From: Hyparrhenia diplandra
Taxonomy: Eukaryota > Streptophyta > Magnoliopsida > Poales > Poaceae
Direction: 5' to 3'
Length of the DNA: 64,000 nt
NCBI GenBank assembly: GCA_015847255.1
Contig: JADLZK010002796.1
Location: 1-64,000 of the forward strand
Shown here in pieces: positions 1 through 13,303 of this stretch. Below the pieces are notes generated by a model. It saw nothing but the letters and a program-made list of their open reading frames with translations. It did no database searches and was not told the origin of the DNA. The position numbers and the translations under genes are program-made. The stretch's first letter is position 1. Every line of letters begins with the position of its first letter.

Positions 1-3000
1 GGCGGGCGATCACAGAATTCGAGGGTGGACGGCGCCGGAGATCCCATGCATTGCCAGAGTCAGAGGCATCATCCCACGTCGGAGCGTAACTATAGTATGC
101 AACACGGAATAAAATGGGTTCATTTTGATGCGTGCTACTATGCCGCCATCGGCGTGTGTGCTCTCGTGGCCTTCCCACGACACTACCCGTCTCTTTCAGA
201 TTATTGTTGGTTCCTAGTAAGGGCTCGTTCATTTGGCCCCTGATTCCACCAGAAAATTTTCCAAGTGATCAAAGATATATTACACATTCGCATAAAATTC
301 CCTAATAACCGAACAGGCCCCACAAATTTTGCAAGGCCCTTTAGAATACAGGACACGGATTTCAAGTGTCTCATGATATTGTTGCTTTGGGGTAGGCGAG
401 AGCTGGCGTGGACGCTCTCGCTCTTGTACTGTTGCAAATTAGTCTATTATACTGGATGACATGCTTATGTTTTTGTCGTCCATCTTTTCTTTGTATGCAC
501 AACTTTTCCCATTTGTATTTGGTTGGACGCACTGGCGGAGCTAAGGGTGTTAAGGGGCCATGGCCCTAACATCACATCAAAAGTTTATATAATATACAAT
601 TTAATAATCTGCATTAAAAGGATATAATAAAAAGTTTTGTCATATATTTTTTCATGACTTCACACAAATTCACAAAAGTTCTTTGGGCAACCTTTTAATT
701 ATAATTCTAGGCTCTGTTAAACACTGAATAAGTTTTGGAAAAAATATGCATGGTTAAATGTTACATATTGAATAAGTTTGGGAAAAAGTCTAGCCCCAGT
801 GCAAAAAGTCGATGAAAAAAAGCTACACTCTTTTCTTTTTATGCGATTGAACTTTTGAACGAGCCCCCCGCATAATTTCTTCTCGCTCGCCGCTGGCATG
901 ATGCACATGGTGTGAGCACCCAGCCAGGTAGCCCATTTTGTTGAGGTTACCACCATTCTCAAAAAAAGAGATAGATTACAAGCGAGAATGAGAGAAAAAT
1001 GTTTGCCTCAATTCATTTTGCCTCGTCCTTGACTTCGATCTTGGAGCATCAAGATAATAAAACAATAGGAATAGGACAGTGAACCCAGCTAATAGTAAAC
1101 AAACAAACGGTCGCAGGGAAGAGAAACACACGAAGAAATAAAAGTCCACATGAACAAACGAACGGATAGGTTGGATGATGAGCTCTGGTGGTGTCGTAGC
1201 ACAATAATTTTCCATCCCATTGAGTTGTTTACTCCTGATGACGGCAGATGTAACTGCCAGAGGTATAAGGATTAGAGAGAGGACAAGCGAACAAAGTTCA
1301 TCCATCAGACAATTGAAAGGTGTCGCGTTTGGTAGACGAGGGCATCATTCAGCGCACTAGAATTACGACCGGGAATTGGGGCTTTACCTACTTATTCCCT
1401 CTCAAGCTGGCATTAGGCGCAGCGTTTGTTCTCTGGGAGAAAAGATTAGATTGTTCTTGACACGCTGACGCACCTAAGCCACAGTGAACGACCCGCCGAA
1501 CGACAGCCATGCATGCCGCCTAATCTACCTCGTTCGGTGCATCTGCATTATGATGTGCCGCCGTATATATTCCACGTACTAGCTAGAAGTTGAGCTCAGG
1601 CTCGAAGGTAGAACTGACGGCGAAAATGACGCAGGTGTGGCACACGTACGCGGGCACTATACCATTATACTGCAGATTAAACCTGCCAAAAGCACTGGTG
1701 CCTAGAATAGTTGTAAGTTATAATACGACTATACGAGGATCCACAAATCTAGACTCATAGACTAATGCATAGGCCGTATTTTGGAGCAGGTACGGTGGTA
1801 ACTGTGATTAGTTAAGCCAAGGGTGTTCTCCGCCTGCAAATCAGGTTTTAGTACTTATTTTTATCAAGACGCTCACCGAACTTTATTGAAAGCTTAATGA
1901 GATCGGGTTTTAGTACTACAGCCACGTGTTCGAAATGACCTCAATCATTTTTGCCTTCTCTCAAAAATACCCTCGAAGGTACTAAAGAAAAAAAAAAACA
2001 TAGTTAGGATTAATAAAGATGCTTCTTCGAATGGGATTGACCTGAAATGTGGTCTTTTTCGAAGCTTGACTTTGCATTAACATGTGGTTCGTTAAGTGAA
2101 AGTGTGAAGTTTTCGTCTTGTAGGAGACGCACGCAGGAGTCGTACCCTCTGGCGGAGAAACACTGAACAACACCAACTAGTGGTGGGAAATAAGGATATA
2201 CTAACTAACTAACCCCGATTGGCCGGTAGAGACGGTAGGGTGGGAGGGGGGCGATGTGGGGGAGTCAACTCAGGGCGCCACCTCGCCGTCCGTAGTTCTA
2301 AGCGCGATCGCCTCATAGGCATGAGCTCGTGCATCGATCCCACTTTCAAAGGGGCACAGGCTCAGCGAGCGCCTCATGGAATTTGACAGCGTTCGTGGTG
2401 GGATCGGGCGGTAATGTCCGCCTGCGCCCCCCACTTGTTCACCAACACGGGTCACGGAAAGTAGCTTTGGCCCGCGGAGCCCGTCACTACGATGAGGACC
2501 GGGCTCCCGGCGTGGTCATTGGGCCTGGCAGCGTTGTCTGTGTGGCCAGGAGTCACAACGACGTTGACCTCCCTCGGTCGCCTACTCGGGATTTATCAAA
2601 TTCAATTAAGTTAATAATAGAATGGAGGCTAAAGTCGATATCGGATGGGATCTTCATTCGGCGCGGCTTGAAGCTTCAATCCTTGCCTCAATGGGACGCC
2701 GACCAATCCCGCTTGGAAGCCTCGAAACACGGATGGAGCTACTCGCCAGCAGCTAGGTGATCGATCACGTCGATGCCGGCGATGATGCCGATCCCACGCT
2801 CGCGGCCGGCCGGGCCCCGGGGCCTGTGCGAACTACGAACTGATCTCGATCGGCCGTGGTGGTAGTGGCACTACGCGAGTCAGATCACAGATCGGCGCCG
2901 CCTCGTCCCATCGTCATCATGTTCAGTTCAGCAGGTAATGACCAGCATACAGTTGCAAATCGGCCGCGCCGCGGGGACGAACAAAGCCCGGCCGGCCGTC

Positions 3001-3045
3001 AGCATTTGGTGGCTCTCTAACTACTTTCATCGTCGTGGGTTTGTG
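1..3045. other. Intergenic, no gene recognised
   Basis: I find no protein with recognisable domains. The open frames at 25-243, 976-1305 and 2329-2760 lack codon bias, conserved motifs or a splice context. A short stretch near 535-580 (ggcggagctaagggtg followed by ggccatggccc) resembles phrases common at degenerate grass transposons, but I cannot set element boundaries. The part at 2220-2960 is GC-rich and could be distal regulatory sequence of the kinase gene downstream. Confidence 0.5.
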
Positions 3046-3049
3046 GATT

Positions 3050-3225
3050 TTTGATTTTTGAACTTTGATGCTTGACCATCCGTCTTATTCAAAATATTTA
3101 TGCAAATCATAAAATAAATTAATCAATATTCAAGTATCTTCATGATAAAATAAATTAGATGCCAAAATAAATTATATTTCAGACAAAAAATTTGAATAAA
3201 CGCAAGAATAAGATGATGCGGAATA
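3050..3225. mobile_element. Probable MITE
   Basis: This AT-rich block starts with a phrase containing ccatccgtcttattcaaaa and ends with a rough inverted counterpart, tttgaataaacgcaagaataagatg. Short elements with CCGTCTTATTCAAA-type ends are common in grass promoters. The inverted repeat is imperfect and the target duplication is not clear, so both boundaries and family are approximate. Confidence 0.45.
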
Positions 3226-3889
3226 CAGGATAACAAAACTCGGTGGAGACGGGGACAATCTTCAAAGCTTGGAGTAGCTAGCTTCTAGGCAGTTTGCATG
3301 ACTGTACATCATCGTACGACTTCAGTTCTCATCACGGCCCGCTCGCTGGTCGATCGAGGTGCAGTGATCGGAAAAGTGGCAGTGGCGCGGACGGACAAGA
3401 GTTGCTGTTGTATGCTCATGGCACAACTGTGGTCGAATCTGAGGACCAACCGAGGGTAATTACAGCCGACGCCGATCTAGAATGCTGCGTGGTTCAACGG
3501 TCAAAATGTCTGACCTGCCGGTCAGGGTACCTGGTTCGATCGGTTCATCGGCCAGAAAAGGAGAACGTGCCTGTGCCGACCCTGGTACGTAGCTGCTTTG
3601 GGCTTTGCTCGGATACTTGCAAGTATCAAACTTTTTAGGCCAGGAAGCCGAGTCTGAAAATCAACATCTGAAGAATAAATTCAGAAGTTCTCTGCATCAG
3701 GATTTGTTATGCGTACGTAAAACGAGCGTCCGTGCCCTGTCAGTAACAAGACGGTGTGAAGTGGAGAACGCCATGGGCATGGCCGCGTGGGCATCTCGAG
3801 ACCGTTGCGGACCCGACCTCTGCGGCAGGCGGCACGGCCCACGCGGGACGCGGCTTCCTCCGCTCCCGTCCTTCTCACCGACGCCGGCC

Positions 3890-3896
3890 TTTAAAA
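3890..3896 (+). promoter_or_regulatory. TATA-like box of the kinase gene
   Basis: The string tttaaaa lies in a GC-rich setting about 97 bases upstream of the first in-frame ATG (3987). A start about 30 bases downstream would give a 5' leader of roughly 65 bases, rich in C and CT runs as in many grass genes. No other TATA-like string occurs close by. Confidence 0.5.
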
Positions 3897-3986
3897 CCAC
3901 CCCGCCCCGCGCAGAACTCCACTCGACTCGCATTCGTCCGCTGCCTCATTCCCTCCTCGCCGCCCGTCGTTCCCGTCTCGCTCTGC

Positions 3987-5589
3987 ATGCACATGGAACT
4001 AGCACCGCCGCCGCCGCCGCCAGCAATGGACCACCACGACCCCGCGCCCTTCTCCCCCGCTCTCCTCCGACGCCGCCCTCTCGCCACACTTCCCGCCGCC
4101 GCTCGCGGACGCCGCCGGCGCCGGCGCGCTAGACCTGTCCTTCACCTCCACCGCCTCCGCGTCCACCTCGTCCTTCACCACCGCCACCACCTTCAGCGCG
4201 CGGAGCTCGCTGTCGCTGCCGTCCTTCTCCTCCTCCACGTCGCTCTCCCCGCGCCCGCACTCCTCCTCCGCGTCCCCGCACTGGGCGCACCTCGCCGCGG
4301 CGCGCGCCGCCACGCCCGACGGCGTGCTCCGCCTCGCGCACCTCCACCTCGTCCGCGAGCTCGGCCACGGTCACCTCGCGCGCGTCTTCCTCTGCCGCCT
4401 CAAGAGCTCCCCGCCCTCGTCCCCGCTCTTCTTCGCGCTCAAGGTCGTCGACCTCCGCGACGACGACCCGTCCCGCGTCTCCCACGTGCTCGCCGAGTCG
4501 CGCGTCCTCTCCTCGCTCGACCACCCCTTCGTGCCCACGCTCTACGCGCGCCTCGACGCCGGCCGCTACGCCTGCTTCCTCATGGACTACTGCTCGGGGG
4601 GACCTGCACGCGGTGCTCCGCCGCCGCCCGGGGTGCCGGCTGCCCGTCGCCGCCGCAAGGTTCTACGCCGCCGAAGTGCTGCTCGCGATCGAGTACCTCC
4701 ACGCGCTCGGCTTCGTGTACCGCGATCTCAAGCCCGAGAACGTCCTCCTCCGGGGCGATGGCCACGTCGTGCTCTCCGACTTCGACCTCGCGCTCCCGGC
4801 GTCCGTGGAGCCCGCCGTCCGTCGCCGGCAGGTGCGGAAGCAGAACCGCCGCAGGAAGCAGATCACCCTGCTTCTTCCATCATGCTTCTCTGGCCCCGCA
4901 ATGGCAGCGGCGGCGACGACGAAGAGGAGATCGACGCCAAGGAACGGTTCGAGTTCGTGGCCGAGCCGACGGCGGCGAGCTCAAGGACTGTGTGGGCACG
5001 CACGAGTACCTCGCGCCGGAGCTCGTGAGCGGGAGCGGCCACGGCAACGGCGTCGACTGGTGGGCCTTCGGCGTCTTCCTCTACGAGCTCGTCTACGGCC
5101 GCACGCCCTTCAAGGGCCACACCAAGGAGGCCACCCTCAAGAACATCCTCCTCCAAGCAGGTGGCCTGCCCTCAGCTGGACGGCGAGGCCGACGCCACCT
5201 CCCTTTCCAAGCTGCGGGACCTCGTCGGGCGGCTGCTCGAACGCAACCCGCGCCGCCGCATGGGCGCCACGCGTGGCGCCGCCGAGATCAAGCGCCACCC
5301 ATTCTTCGCCGGCGTGGACTGGGCGCTCATACGGTGCGTGGCGCCACCGGTGGTGCCGGACAAGGACGCGGCTGCGGCCCCGCGGGCGGTGACCGGAAGG
5401 CGGCCAAGCTCGGTAGCTGGAGCAGCATGAACAGCAACTGCAGCAGCAAGAAGCGCAAGAGCAGCAGCTTCGGGGAGGAGATCCACATCCAACTGCGAGG
5501 AAAGGCAAGGGGTTTCCCGCAAGCTCATGAGTTGGAGCCAGGAGAACCGTTCCAGCAACAAGATCAAGATGACCAACAAAGTAAAATGA
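3987..5589 (+). CDS. WAG/PINOID-type AGC serine/threonine kinase (frame-disrupted)
   Basis: Plant AGC-VIIIa kinase of the PINOID/WAG/D6PK group; members phosphorylate PIN auxin carriers at the plasma membrane. An N-terminal Ser/Thr-rich region (LDLSFTST, TTATTFSARSSL) is WAG-like. Counting from the ATG at 4026: glycine loop GHGHLARVF near residue 108, ALK lysine near 139, YRDLKPEN near 231, then DFD instead of DFG at about 251, a family hallmark, followed by the subgroup's basic and acidic insertion, GTHEYLAPEL and DWWAFGVFLYEL. The tail holds RKLMSWSQENRSS and stops at 5587-5589. In-frame ATGs are 3987, 3993 and 4026. Reading through needs about seven frame changes, near 4065, 4606-4611 (G run), 4894-4897 (C run), 4980, 5150, 5400 and 5485. 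All catalytic motifs are present, so I favour sequence error over a pseudogene. Intronless as far as seen. Confidence 0.85.
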
Positions 5590-8500
5590 ATGAAAATGAA
5601 GCTGGCAGAGCACTTTTTTTTGTTGTTAGTTTGGTGTGATTTCGAGGGTTTGGTTTGGTTTAGTGTCCGGCCGGCCTTAGGTTACTGAATTTGTTACTTT
5701 ATTTACTAGCAGTACGTACGTACATGTATAGAGTCAGTGGTGTGGATCATGGATTTGATCGAGCTGTACAAATAGCGAGGCGATGTATATGTCACTGAGT
5801 TGATCAGTTGACAAGGTTTGGTCCATGTTCACGCATGGTGAAACTTCATCCCTTGTTTAGCAGTAAAAAACTTAGCATCTTTTATGTAACGACATATGCG
5901 TGCCGTGCTGATGTGGGAACTGTAAACCAATGTGGAGAGAGATTCAGTTCTGGTAATTTTGCTGACTGACTCGTCACAAGTTTACTACTCCTATCCGTCA
6001 CAAACTCCTTTTGCCCGGTGTAACGATGCAAATGTTTTGAACAGATAGCCGTAATTAATGATAAGAAAACAAACTCCGTGTTTGATTTCCAGTCTCGTCT
6101 CTCGTGTAGTAGATATTTTCTTACACAAGTCCGTCTAGCAATTTCAGCAGGATAATCGAGTTACACCAGATTTCTACTCTCTAGCTGCTAGCTTATCATC
6201 GTCCAGATCCACAGGTGCCCGTCGCATCCAAGGACGAAAAATTAAAACGAGGGCGTCGTCACGTCACTTGGCGGCCGCGCGCCTCGACGTCTCGGTATGG
6301 AACGACGGCCCACCAGCGCCAGAACGCTCCAAATTTCAATCCAAAAGCACACAAAACCACTTCAATTCCTCGATCTGAGCCATCAAATCATTGGCGGCGG
6401 TCGTGCTCGTGCATGAACGAACGCAGTGGGGCGCCACGCACTGCATCGCCATCCATCAATATCCCAGCGGCATGCATGTACGTCCGATCGATCCAGAGCG
6501 AGCGAGAGAGGCACACGGCGCGTGCGCCATCTCTGCAGCAGCTCACGCTACATGCCGGCCGTTCGGTCGCGCTGGCGCTGCGACGCGTCCCGCCCCGGAG
6601 GCGCACGAATCGCAGCGCCGGCGGGCGCCACGCCGCCATGGCCGTCCGCGAGGTCCCAGCGGCATCGGCATCGGCCGCGGCGCAGTGGGTCGGCGACGCG
6701 GGCGCGGGAGTTCGACGGCATGGGATGCGATGCGTATGCGAATAAACTTGCGCCGAAAAGTGTATTGCCATGCCAGCGGGAGCATGCGGATATTACAGGG
6801 AAAAAAGCTCGAAAAAGAGGGGGCAATTCTGCCTTTGCGCGCTTTTTGCTCGCTTCTATGCGACGGACGGAATGCATGCAGCGCCCGGCCCGGCCGTATC
6901 TTATGTTCTACTGCTACTGGCTCACTTTTCGTCTTCAGTCGCCTGAGCGTAGCACGCGCGCGCGGCCGGCCCTCAAATTCAGTGAAGGGAATGTGCGCTT
7001 GCTCTGCACCAGTTCACTCCAGTGTCGATCGTAGTAGTAGTAGTACAGTATATTGTGCGCCGCCGTCCAGAGACTGGAGAGAATCTGTGGCTTGAGAGGA
7101 TGCTGCCAAATTCACAATCGTTGCGAAATGATGCGTGCGTGCATCGATCGTCCAACCATGCATGTTGTAAGAGCCTAGTAGGACACTAGGACTAGGTGTA
7201 GCTATATGCCTGTTGTAGTGGAGATGGGGAGCAATGTTGGGTCGGAGTCGGACCTCCCCGAATTGACAATCACCAAGCGTCAGACGACAGTTGAACACGT
7301 TCAAAGAACATCGGTTGTCGCACGGGTGTAAACAATGAGGGTACGGTGAAGTTGGAATCTGAACGTACTACTACCATGGATGGAAAACACAAAAAACTCA
7401 TCGGTTTTAGCTGCTCGCCGGTAGGAGTAACAAACAAATCACGCACTCGTCGGTTTCCCCAGAATACAGGTACCCGCGTCGTGGATTTTCTACTCACGGA
7501 CAGGCGCAGATTAGGACCGTCGAAATCCAGGTGCATGCATGACTGCTGCACGCCATGAATCACTCGTCGGAAGGATCAACTCCGATCCCCCATGCCAGCA
7601 GCAGCAGCAGCAGGCTGCAGTCACGAGCAGACGATCGAGCTGCGCGTGAACTGTGCCCGGCCGCATCGCATGCAGTAGTGCAGTACCCCACGACGCACGC
7701 AATAATCGAGTGGGGGCAGGCAGGGCAGATTCAACCGCCGGCCGGCCGGCTCGATGCTCCTGCTCCTGTTTGCTTCGGACACTGGATCCATCGGCACGAG
7801 ACACGGCCGGCGACGCGTCACATGCTCACGAGTCGAAGCGAGCCAGCCCTCTCGGGTTTTAGCGGTGGTACTATTTCGATCTCAAGCCACCACCACGAGG
7901 ATGGGGGTGGCGTGCTAATCATAAATGTTATCATATGGAATTATGGATGGATGGAAGGCCCTCTCTGCAGCAGCATCAAGCAAATTTAAAACTAAACAAC
8001 TTCTTACTGCATAGTACGTCCTCTCGAGAATTAATGAACTAATCAGAAATCAATAACAGAGCAATCAATTCGTTCTCTCAGTGGCAAGAAGTCTACTCCA
8101 TGGGCAAATGCATGAGCCCGCTGTGGCGAAGAGGAGATGGCGAGTTGGCGACGATCAGATGCCTGATGAAACGTGTCACAGTCCCGGCGATCCACGACTC
8201 CAGCAGCCAGCTGGGCCGTGCACGCTCGCCACGCTGGTTCCATGACCAGGGATGATGAAAATGAGCTAGAGGAAAGCGGGAGGCCAAAGCAAAAGAGGCA
8301 GCTAGCGCGCGTGACGTGCACTCCGTTTAACAACAAACACGGCGCAAAAATGGACATTCGCCCTTTTCCGCTCTTGTAGCTTCAATTCGTACCTCCTTTG
8401 CCTTTTCTTCTCAACCCGGAATGTCGTCTTTACCGGCAGCACATTCCGTTGCCTTTTGGACCAATGCAGGCCGGCCGGGCTCTATACCTTTCATCTCGAT

Positions 8501-8638
8501 CCTCGATCCTGATGCTTCGCTTGGTACCGCCTTATCGTTGATTCATCATTAAAAACAAATTACATAGGAGTACAGAAAATAACATTAACGATTCGCCCGC
8601 CGTAACAAAGTAATTTTACAACAGAAAGCTAGGACGTT
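5590..8638. other. Intergenic, GC-rich islands, no gene recognised
   Basis: The first few hundred bases are probably the 3' UTR of the kinase gene (AT-rich, no further coding frame). The stretch 6215-7095 is GC-rich and open in several overlapping frames on both strands, which is a composition effect: none shows a domain or consistent codon bias. 7540-7860 is similar. No tRNA or repeat unit was identified. Confidence 0.5.
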
Positions 8639-8656
8639 GTGTGTGTGTGTGTGTGT
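8639..8656. repeat. (GT)n microsatellite
   Basis: Nine uninterrupted GT units followed by atag. A simple repeat likely to be length-polymorphic. Confidence 0.95.
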
Positions 8657-10745
8657 ATAGAGAAAAATTAAATAGTCTTTAAATCTAAATATGTTTCTAA
8701 ATTTTGTTCCTTTAATCTTTTGGGCAACTGGCATTGGTCTTTTCTTTGGTTTAGCATTATGGTTCTTCTCTGGCTAGCAATGCATGGTCAAGGTCATGGT
8801 CATGGACTTTGATAGCATAATACCCCAGCTGTATTATATTCGATTGCGAGATATATTAGAATAGAGCTGATCGCAGCAATTTAGAGAGCCGTCCACAGCA
8901 GCTTCTGAGAAAAAAATAAATTAAAGTAAAATAACAATGAACTGGTTAACAAATTATGTACCGTTAAGCACGAGGGAGCACCACGATCTACTAATAATTC
9001 AGGGATGGATCATTATCATAAGCAGCTATTCGATATTCTATCTATCCCCTGTGGGATGCGCTGCTACCTGCAAGCAAGGCGCCACTGCCATTCTAATCTG
9101 CCATTAAGCATGCATGCATGAGGGAGGGAGGCACGGTGATCCCAGAGCGAGATTCCCCTAATTTGACATTCATCTAATCATTTCTCATGGGACTGCGCCA
9201 ACTTGCCATAAACATATCGGGCCTTGTCTTGGCGCAGGACAGCACCAGGACGTGCTACCTGCGTGGCTCTGTGGGTTAGTTGGATGGATGATGTTCTAGC
9301 CAGTTCGTTACCGAGTAATTTATTCGGAGGGATCGGTAGCTAGACTTGGATCGGCCGGGAGCATGAATGCTACTGCAAGCAGCTTGTCCTTCCCTGCCTC
9401 AAGGCCGTCCTTTGGTTTGGTGAGCATCAACGATTTCAGTTTGCCCCTGATCGTTTGTGATTTAGGCCTGATGTGATGGGTGAAAATTCAGCAACCTGCT
9501 GGAATTATTAGTACCAGTACTCTGCAGCGTAGCAACTGTTCGCTTACAAGACTATAACGTACTACGAGTCTACGACCTTGTTTCTGTTGATTTGTTTCCT
9601 TGTGTCACTAACAACCAGATTAATTGGTCATCTCGCAACCAACAACTAAAAAGGTGCGAGTTGAAAGTTGAGACTAGTTGGCAGCTACTAACCGACCACC
9701 AATATTATGAGGCTGCCCCCTCAGGCCTAAAACTGTGCAGCAAGTTCGTTGAGCGAGCGAGCTAGGGGAAACATGATTAGCTAGCAAGCCCCAACCAGAG
9801 GAATTATGCTGCGGCGCCAGGCATAACTGAAGTTGACATCCGTCCGTCCATTCATCTGTGCGCGCGGCGCGCCTAACAAGACAGGCAGGAGTCTGTTAAC
9901 AATCAGATGCGGCCAACGCCTAGGACTGTACATGTTTCAGCTCGTGTCAAGACCTCAAGGGTGAATGAACATGGGTTGAGGATGAGGCGCGGGCGAAAGC
10001 CAGCCAATGTCGTACGTCAAACATATATAGACGGATTCATGCCTGATTCCAGGTGATATAGAATTTCGAGCTTCTAGTGGTACAACTTCAAATGTATTTA
10101 ACACACAAACATGCAGATTCAAAAAAATTTGGCCAGTGATTGGACTGAGGATGCAAACCTTTTCAATGTGCGTTGAAACAAAGCAGATTAATCATTATCA
10201 TTCCAGAATGAGATTTCAATGTGCCCCTATCATCTTGGTTAGCAGGTGGGAATGGAATGCTAACCTGATATATGAATACTGCACAAGAGCTAGAACAGCA
10301 ATGTTTCAGTTTTGCGAATTATATACACGCTAATATGAAACGGGAAGAATGCAAATCTGCTAATTCAAATCGAGATATCCACATAGCTGATTGGGATGAA
10401 AAATCTGAACGAACCCTGGATGGTTGAAATTTCCAGATTGAATCAAACAATCCACCACTCGATTATAGGTTAACACAAACACCTGTGCCAAATGTCACTT
10501 CGAAGCTTGCCATAGGAAGTAGTTAATTTACATATGATGTGATTTAAATTCAGTAATAGAAATGCATCTTATTTCACTTCAAGCCATCAACTGTATAAGA
10601 CCCCAACTACATTCAGAAAATATAACCTATGTTCTTATAACAGGTGACAACCTATGCATCTTATTTCACTTCAAGGGCATTGAATGCTTGACACGACTTG
10701 TAAAGGTGGACTAATTGTGCTGACAGTTACAAAAAATGTTCAGGA
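8657..10745. other. Intergenic, no gene recognised
   Basis: Moderately AT-rich sequence with short tetranucleotide runs such as gcatgcatgcatg near 9110 and no long reading frame. The only open frame of note (10136-10333, +) has no recognisable motif. I see no promoter, RNA gene or repeat boundaries that I can defend. Confidence 0.5.
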
Positions 10746-10749
10746 AGCA

Positions 10750-11560
10750 ACAACCAGGGTGGAGTTAGGAATTTGTGCCCAGGAGAGCAGCCTAAATAAC
10801 AGTTTTTCAAGCTCAGCAAGATCATCAAGGGTGGTTTGATCCAGTACCTCCAGATTTGGGATTGCCTTCAGGATTTTATGCTCAATCCAGATTAGGCATG
10901 TCAGCATATTTCAAGACATACCTCTGATCAGATCTCTACCAAATCTGCCATAGGGTCATCTCCTATTCTTTACTGGGAGCATCCACTGTGCACCTGGAAA
11001 CATCTGTGGAAATCTCGGGTATCATGGTGTTTGCAAATAAGCAATGTCTTCGATTGGCCCGTCATTCTTAATCATTTGGACTGTGAATCAACAAGCACAT
11101 TGAGGCCTGCTGTTCTGTCCCTTCTGTGATAAAGAAGCAATCCAACATATCCTTTTGTTTTCTTGTGTTTTTGCAGAGAACTATGGTTTCAGCTACTGCA
11201 CTGACCACTGAGTCAACAAGCATCAGCTTGCATTTGATACTCATGATGAGGTCTTGGGAGTCTAGTGTCACCAGCAGAAAGCATTAGGTGCAAAAGTTTG
11301 AATTCTTTGATCACACTTGGGGCATGTGGCGCTGGAAGCACTGCAATGGTTGCTTGTTCAGTGGAGTTGCTCCCAGTATTGCTTCAGTCCTGCAAGAAAT
11401 ATATGATGAGGTAGTTTTGGATTATATCAGATGGCAACAAATTATGGGAGCTCTGGACAGAGCGAAGTGTTGAGTGCAGCCGTGTTTTGATGTTTATGTT
11501 TTGTGTGTCTGGGGGCTTGCCACTTGGGGCACTGCAAGGAACCAGTCCTTTTATATGGAA
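10750..11560 (+). mobile_element. Decayed LINE 3' end (zf-RVT region)
   Basis: Fragments in different + frames read like the C-terminal zinc-binding domain of plant L1-type LINE reverse transcriptases: CPFCDKEAIQHILLFSCVF around 11115-11175, with the C-x2-C and downstream H/C pattern, then FDHTWGMWRWKHCNG near 11309 and APSIASVLQEIYDE near 11368. Stops and frame changes separate the pieces, so it is inactive. The 5' boundary is not defined. No clear poly(A) tail was found. Confidence 0.6.
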
Positions 11561-12677
11561 AAAAACTATACATCTAACATAACACAAAGACACAGTCTCC
11601 AGTGTTTGAGGAAAAAAAAGGAAGGTGGAGTGGCAATAAAGACTGCACCATAGTTGTGATGAAATGGAATAAGAGGTCCCAAGAAATGTTACATGACTAA
11701 CAGCAGCATATGTCATGGGTCCATGACAATAGCGTTGCAAGATTATAATAATTTCTATTTTATTACCATGTCAGCACACCCATGTACAACACTTCCTAGC
11801 TAAGGCCTGTGTGCTAAGCTCTCACCTAATTGGCACAGGTTGCTGTTTTTGAGGGTCACATGATAATGTTCCTAGCATCCTAGACACTTTGGTCATATAA
11901 CAAGATCAACAACATATCTACACAAGTTTTTGGTACAGGAGTATCTAAAATTTTAGGAGCACTATAGAGATTATCAAGAAACTTCACCTTTACAAATAGC
12001 TCCCATTCAATTTTTTTACATTAGTCACCTTCTCTTCACAAAAGGTGTTGTATGCATTCTATTTGCAATAACCCCTAAATATGTCAGTCCCTCTGAACTT
12101 TTACAGAAATAAGCACAATGGGAACACCATAGTTCTGATCTTATTTTTGTAAATATTCCAACAGTATTTTTGTCTTCAACCATTCCACACAGAACCCATC
12201 CTAAAAGCCCACAAAATATGTAATATCTCACATCATATGCCTGCAAAGTACCTTATGATTCTACTACCCCTAGAATTTAGCCCCCTGAGACAGAATATTG
12301 AGTGAAAACACAATCAAAATAAAGGTGCCACACAGACTAATATCTATATTGATGATCAAGTAGGAAGTTTCATAGTATTGAAGATAGAGCACCAAAATTA
12401 ATGATGAAATTCAAATATAGACACAAAATTAATATCAACAGTTTGGCAAATAATACAAGAATTAAAGGTCAAACCATTTTCCACATTAGGTTGTTTACCT
12501 CCTTTATTTACTCTCCATACAAGTTTGGAGATATAATGAATGAAATCCCTAATTTTCTGATGTGAGCATTAATTAATGTAAATGCATTTCAGTGAACATA
12601 TCTAGTTATTGAAAATGATAATCACAGGATAATATAAACCAAATTCAGGGAAAACAAGATGGCAAGGATTCCACTAA
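11561..12677. other. Intergenic, no gene recognised
   Basis: AT-rich sequence with no long frame; the open frame at 12025-12246 (-) has no recognised motif. It may be further diverged transposon sequence. The TAA at 12675-12677 is the left target copy of the MITE that follows. Confidence 0.45.
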
Positions 12678-12942
12678 GGGCCAGAATTAGATCCCTTCAT
12701 TTTGGAGAATTAGAAACTTAAGAATTTGCTATTTGGAATTTGAGATTACACAACTTTCCAAAGTCCACATATAAGCCTATCTCAAACTCAAAGGGTGGGA
12801 GATGGGAAATGAATTCTATGGATTCTTCTTCCCAATCCCAACTTAAGTAAAGTTGTAGACTTTATTTAACGGATTCCATGGATTCTTCTTCCACAACTAT
12901 AGTTTATTACATGAATTCAATTCTGGGGATCCAAATGGGCCC
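12678..12942. mobile_element. PIF/Harbinger (Tourist-type) MITE
   Basis: A 265-bp element flanked on both sides by TAA (12675-12677 and 12943-12945), the 3-bp target expected for PIF/Harbinger. Ends are inverted: the left begins gggccagaattagatccc, the right reads ggggatccaaatgggccc. It has no coding capacity. A related copy lies in the opposite orientation at 29290-29567. Confidence 0.75.
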
Positions 12943-13303
12943 TAAGTCATTCAAAGAAGGCCTCTTCAAGGTAGTAGAAAGAAAGCAAGGAATTGAGAAT
13001 GAAATAGCATAGGTCCAAACTGAAGTTAGTAGAAAACAAAAATACAGTTTCTTCACTGACAAAGAAACAATCAGTTACACTGAGAAACATTCCATATTTA
13101 TCCAAAGAGCCCCACTCCAATACAAGTGATCCCTCCTAGATGATCAATAAGTCGAGGGCTGACAAATAAGTAGCAAACTTACACAGACAATTGTTCAAGG
13201 TTTTACATCCAAGCAATTCCTGACAGTCTGTAAAGAGGTAAAATATATTACCTAGCATAGCAGATGGCTCCTGGTAAGCATATCCTGCTCAAAAGGAAAT
13301 CAA

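Noticed and set aside
2329..2760. 143-codon + frame
   Set aside because: No recognisable motif, no promoter or splice context, and the opposite strand is also open.
3480..3550. tRNA-like string with ggttcgatcgg
   Set aside because: No acceptor stem, anticodon arm or A box in proper spacing could be built.
4606..4611. Programmed ribosomal frameshift in the kinase
   Set aside because: Several shifts in both directions occur along this and other unrelated genes; no slippery heptamer plus structure explains them.
6215..7095. Long overlapping open frames on both strands
   Set aside because: GC-rich composition alone keeps several frames open at once; none has a domain, a repeat pattern or one clearly favoured frame.
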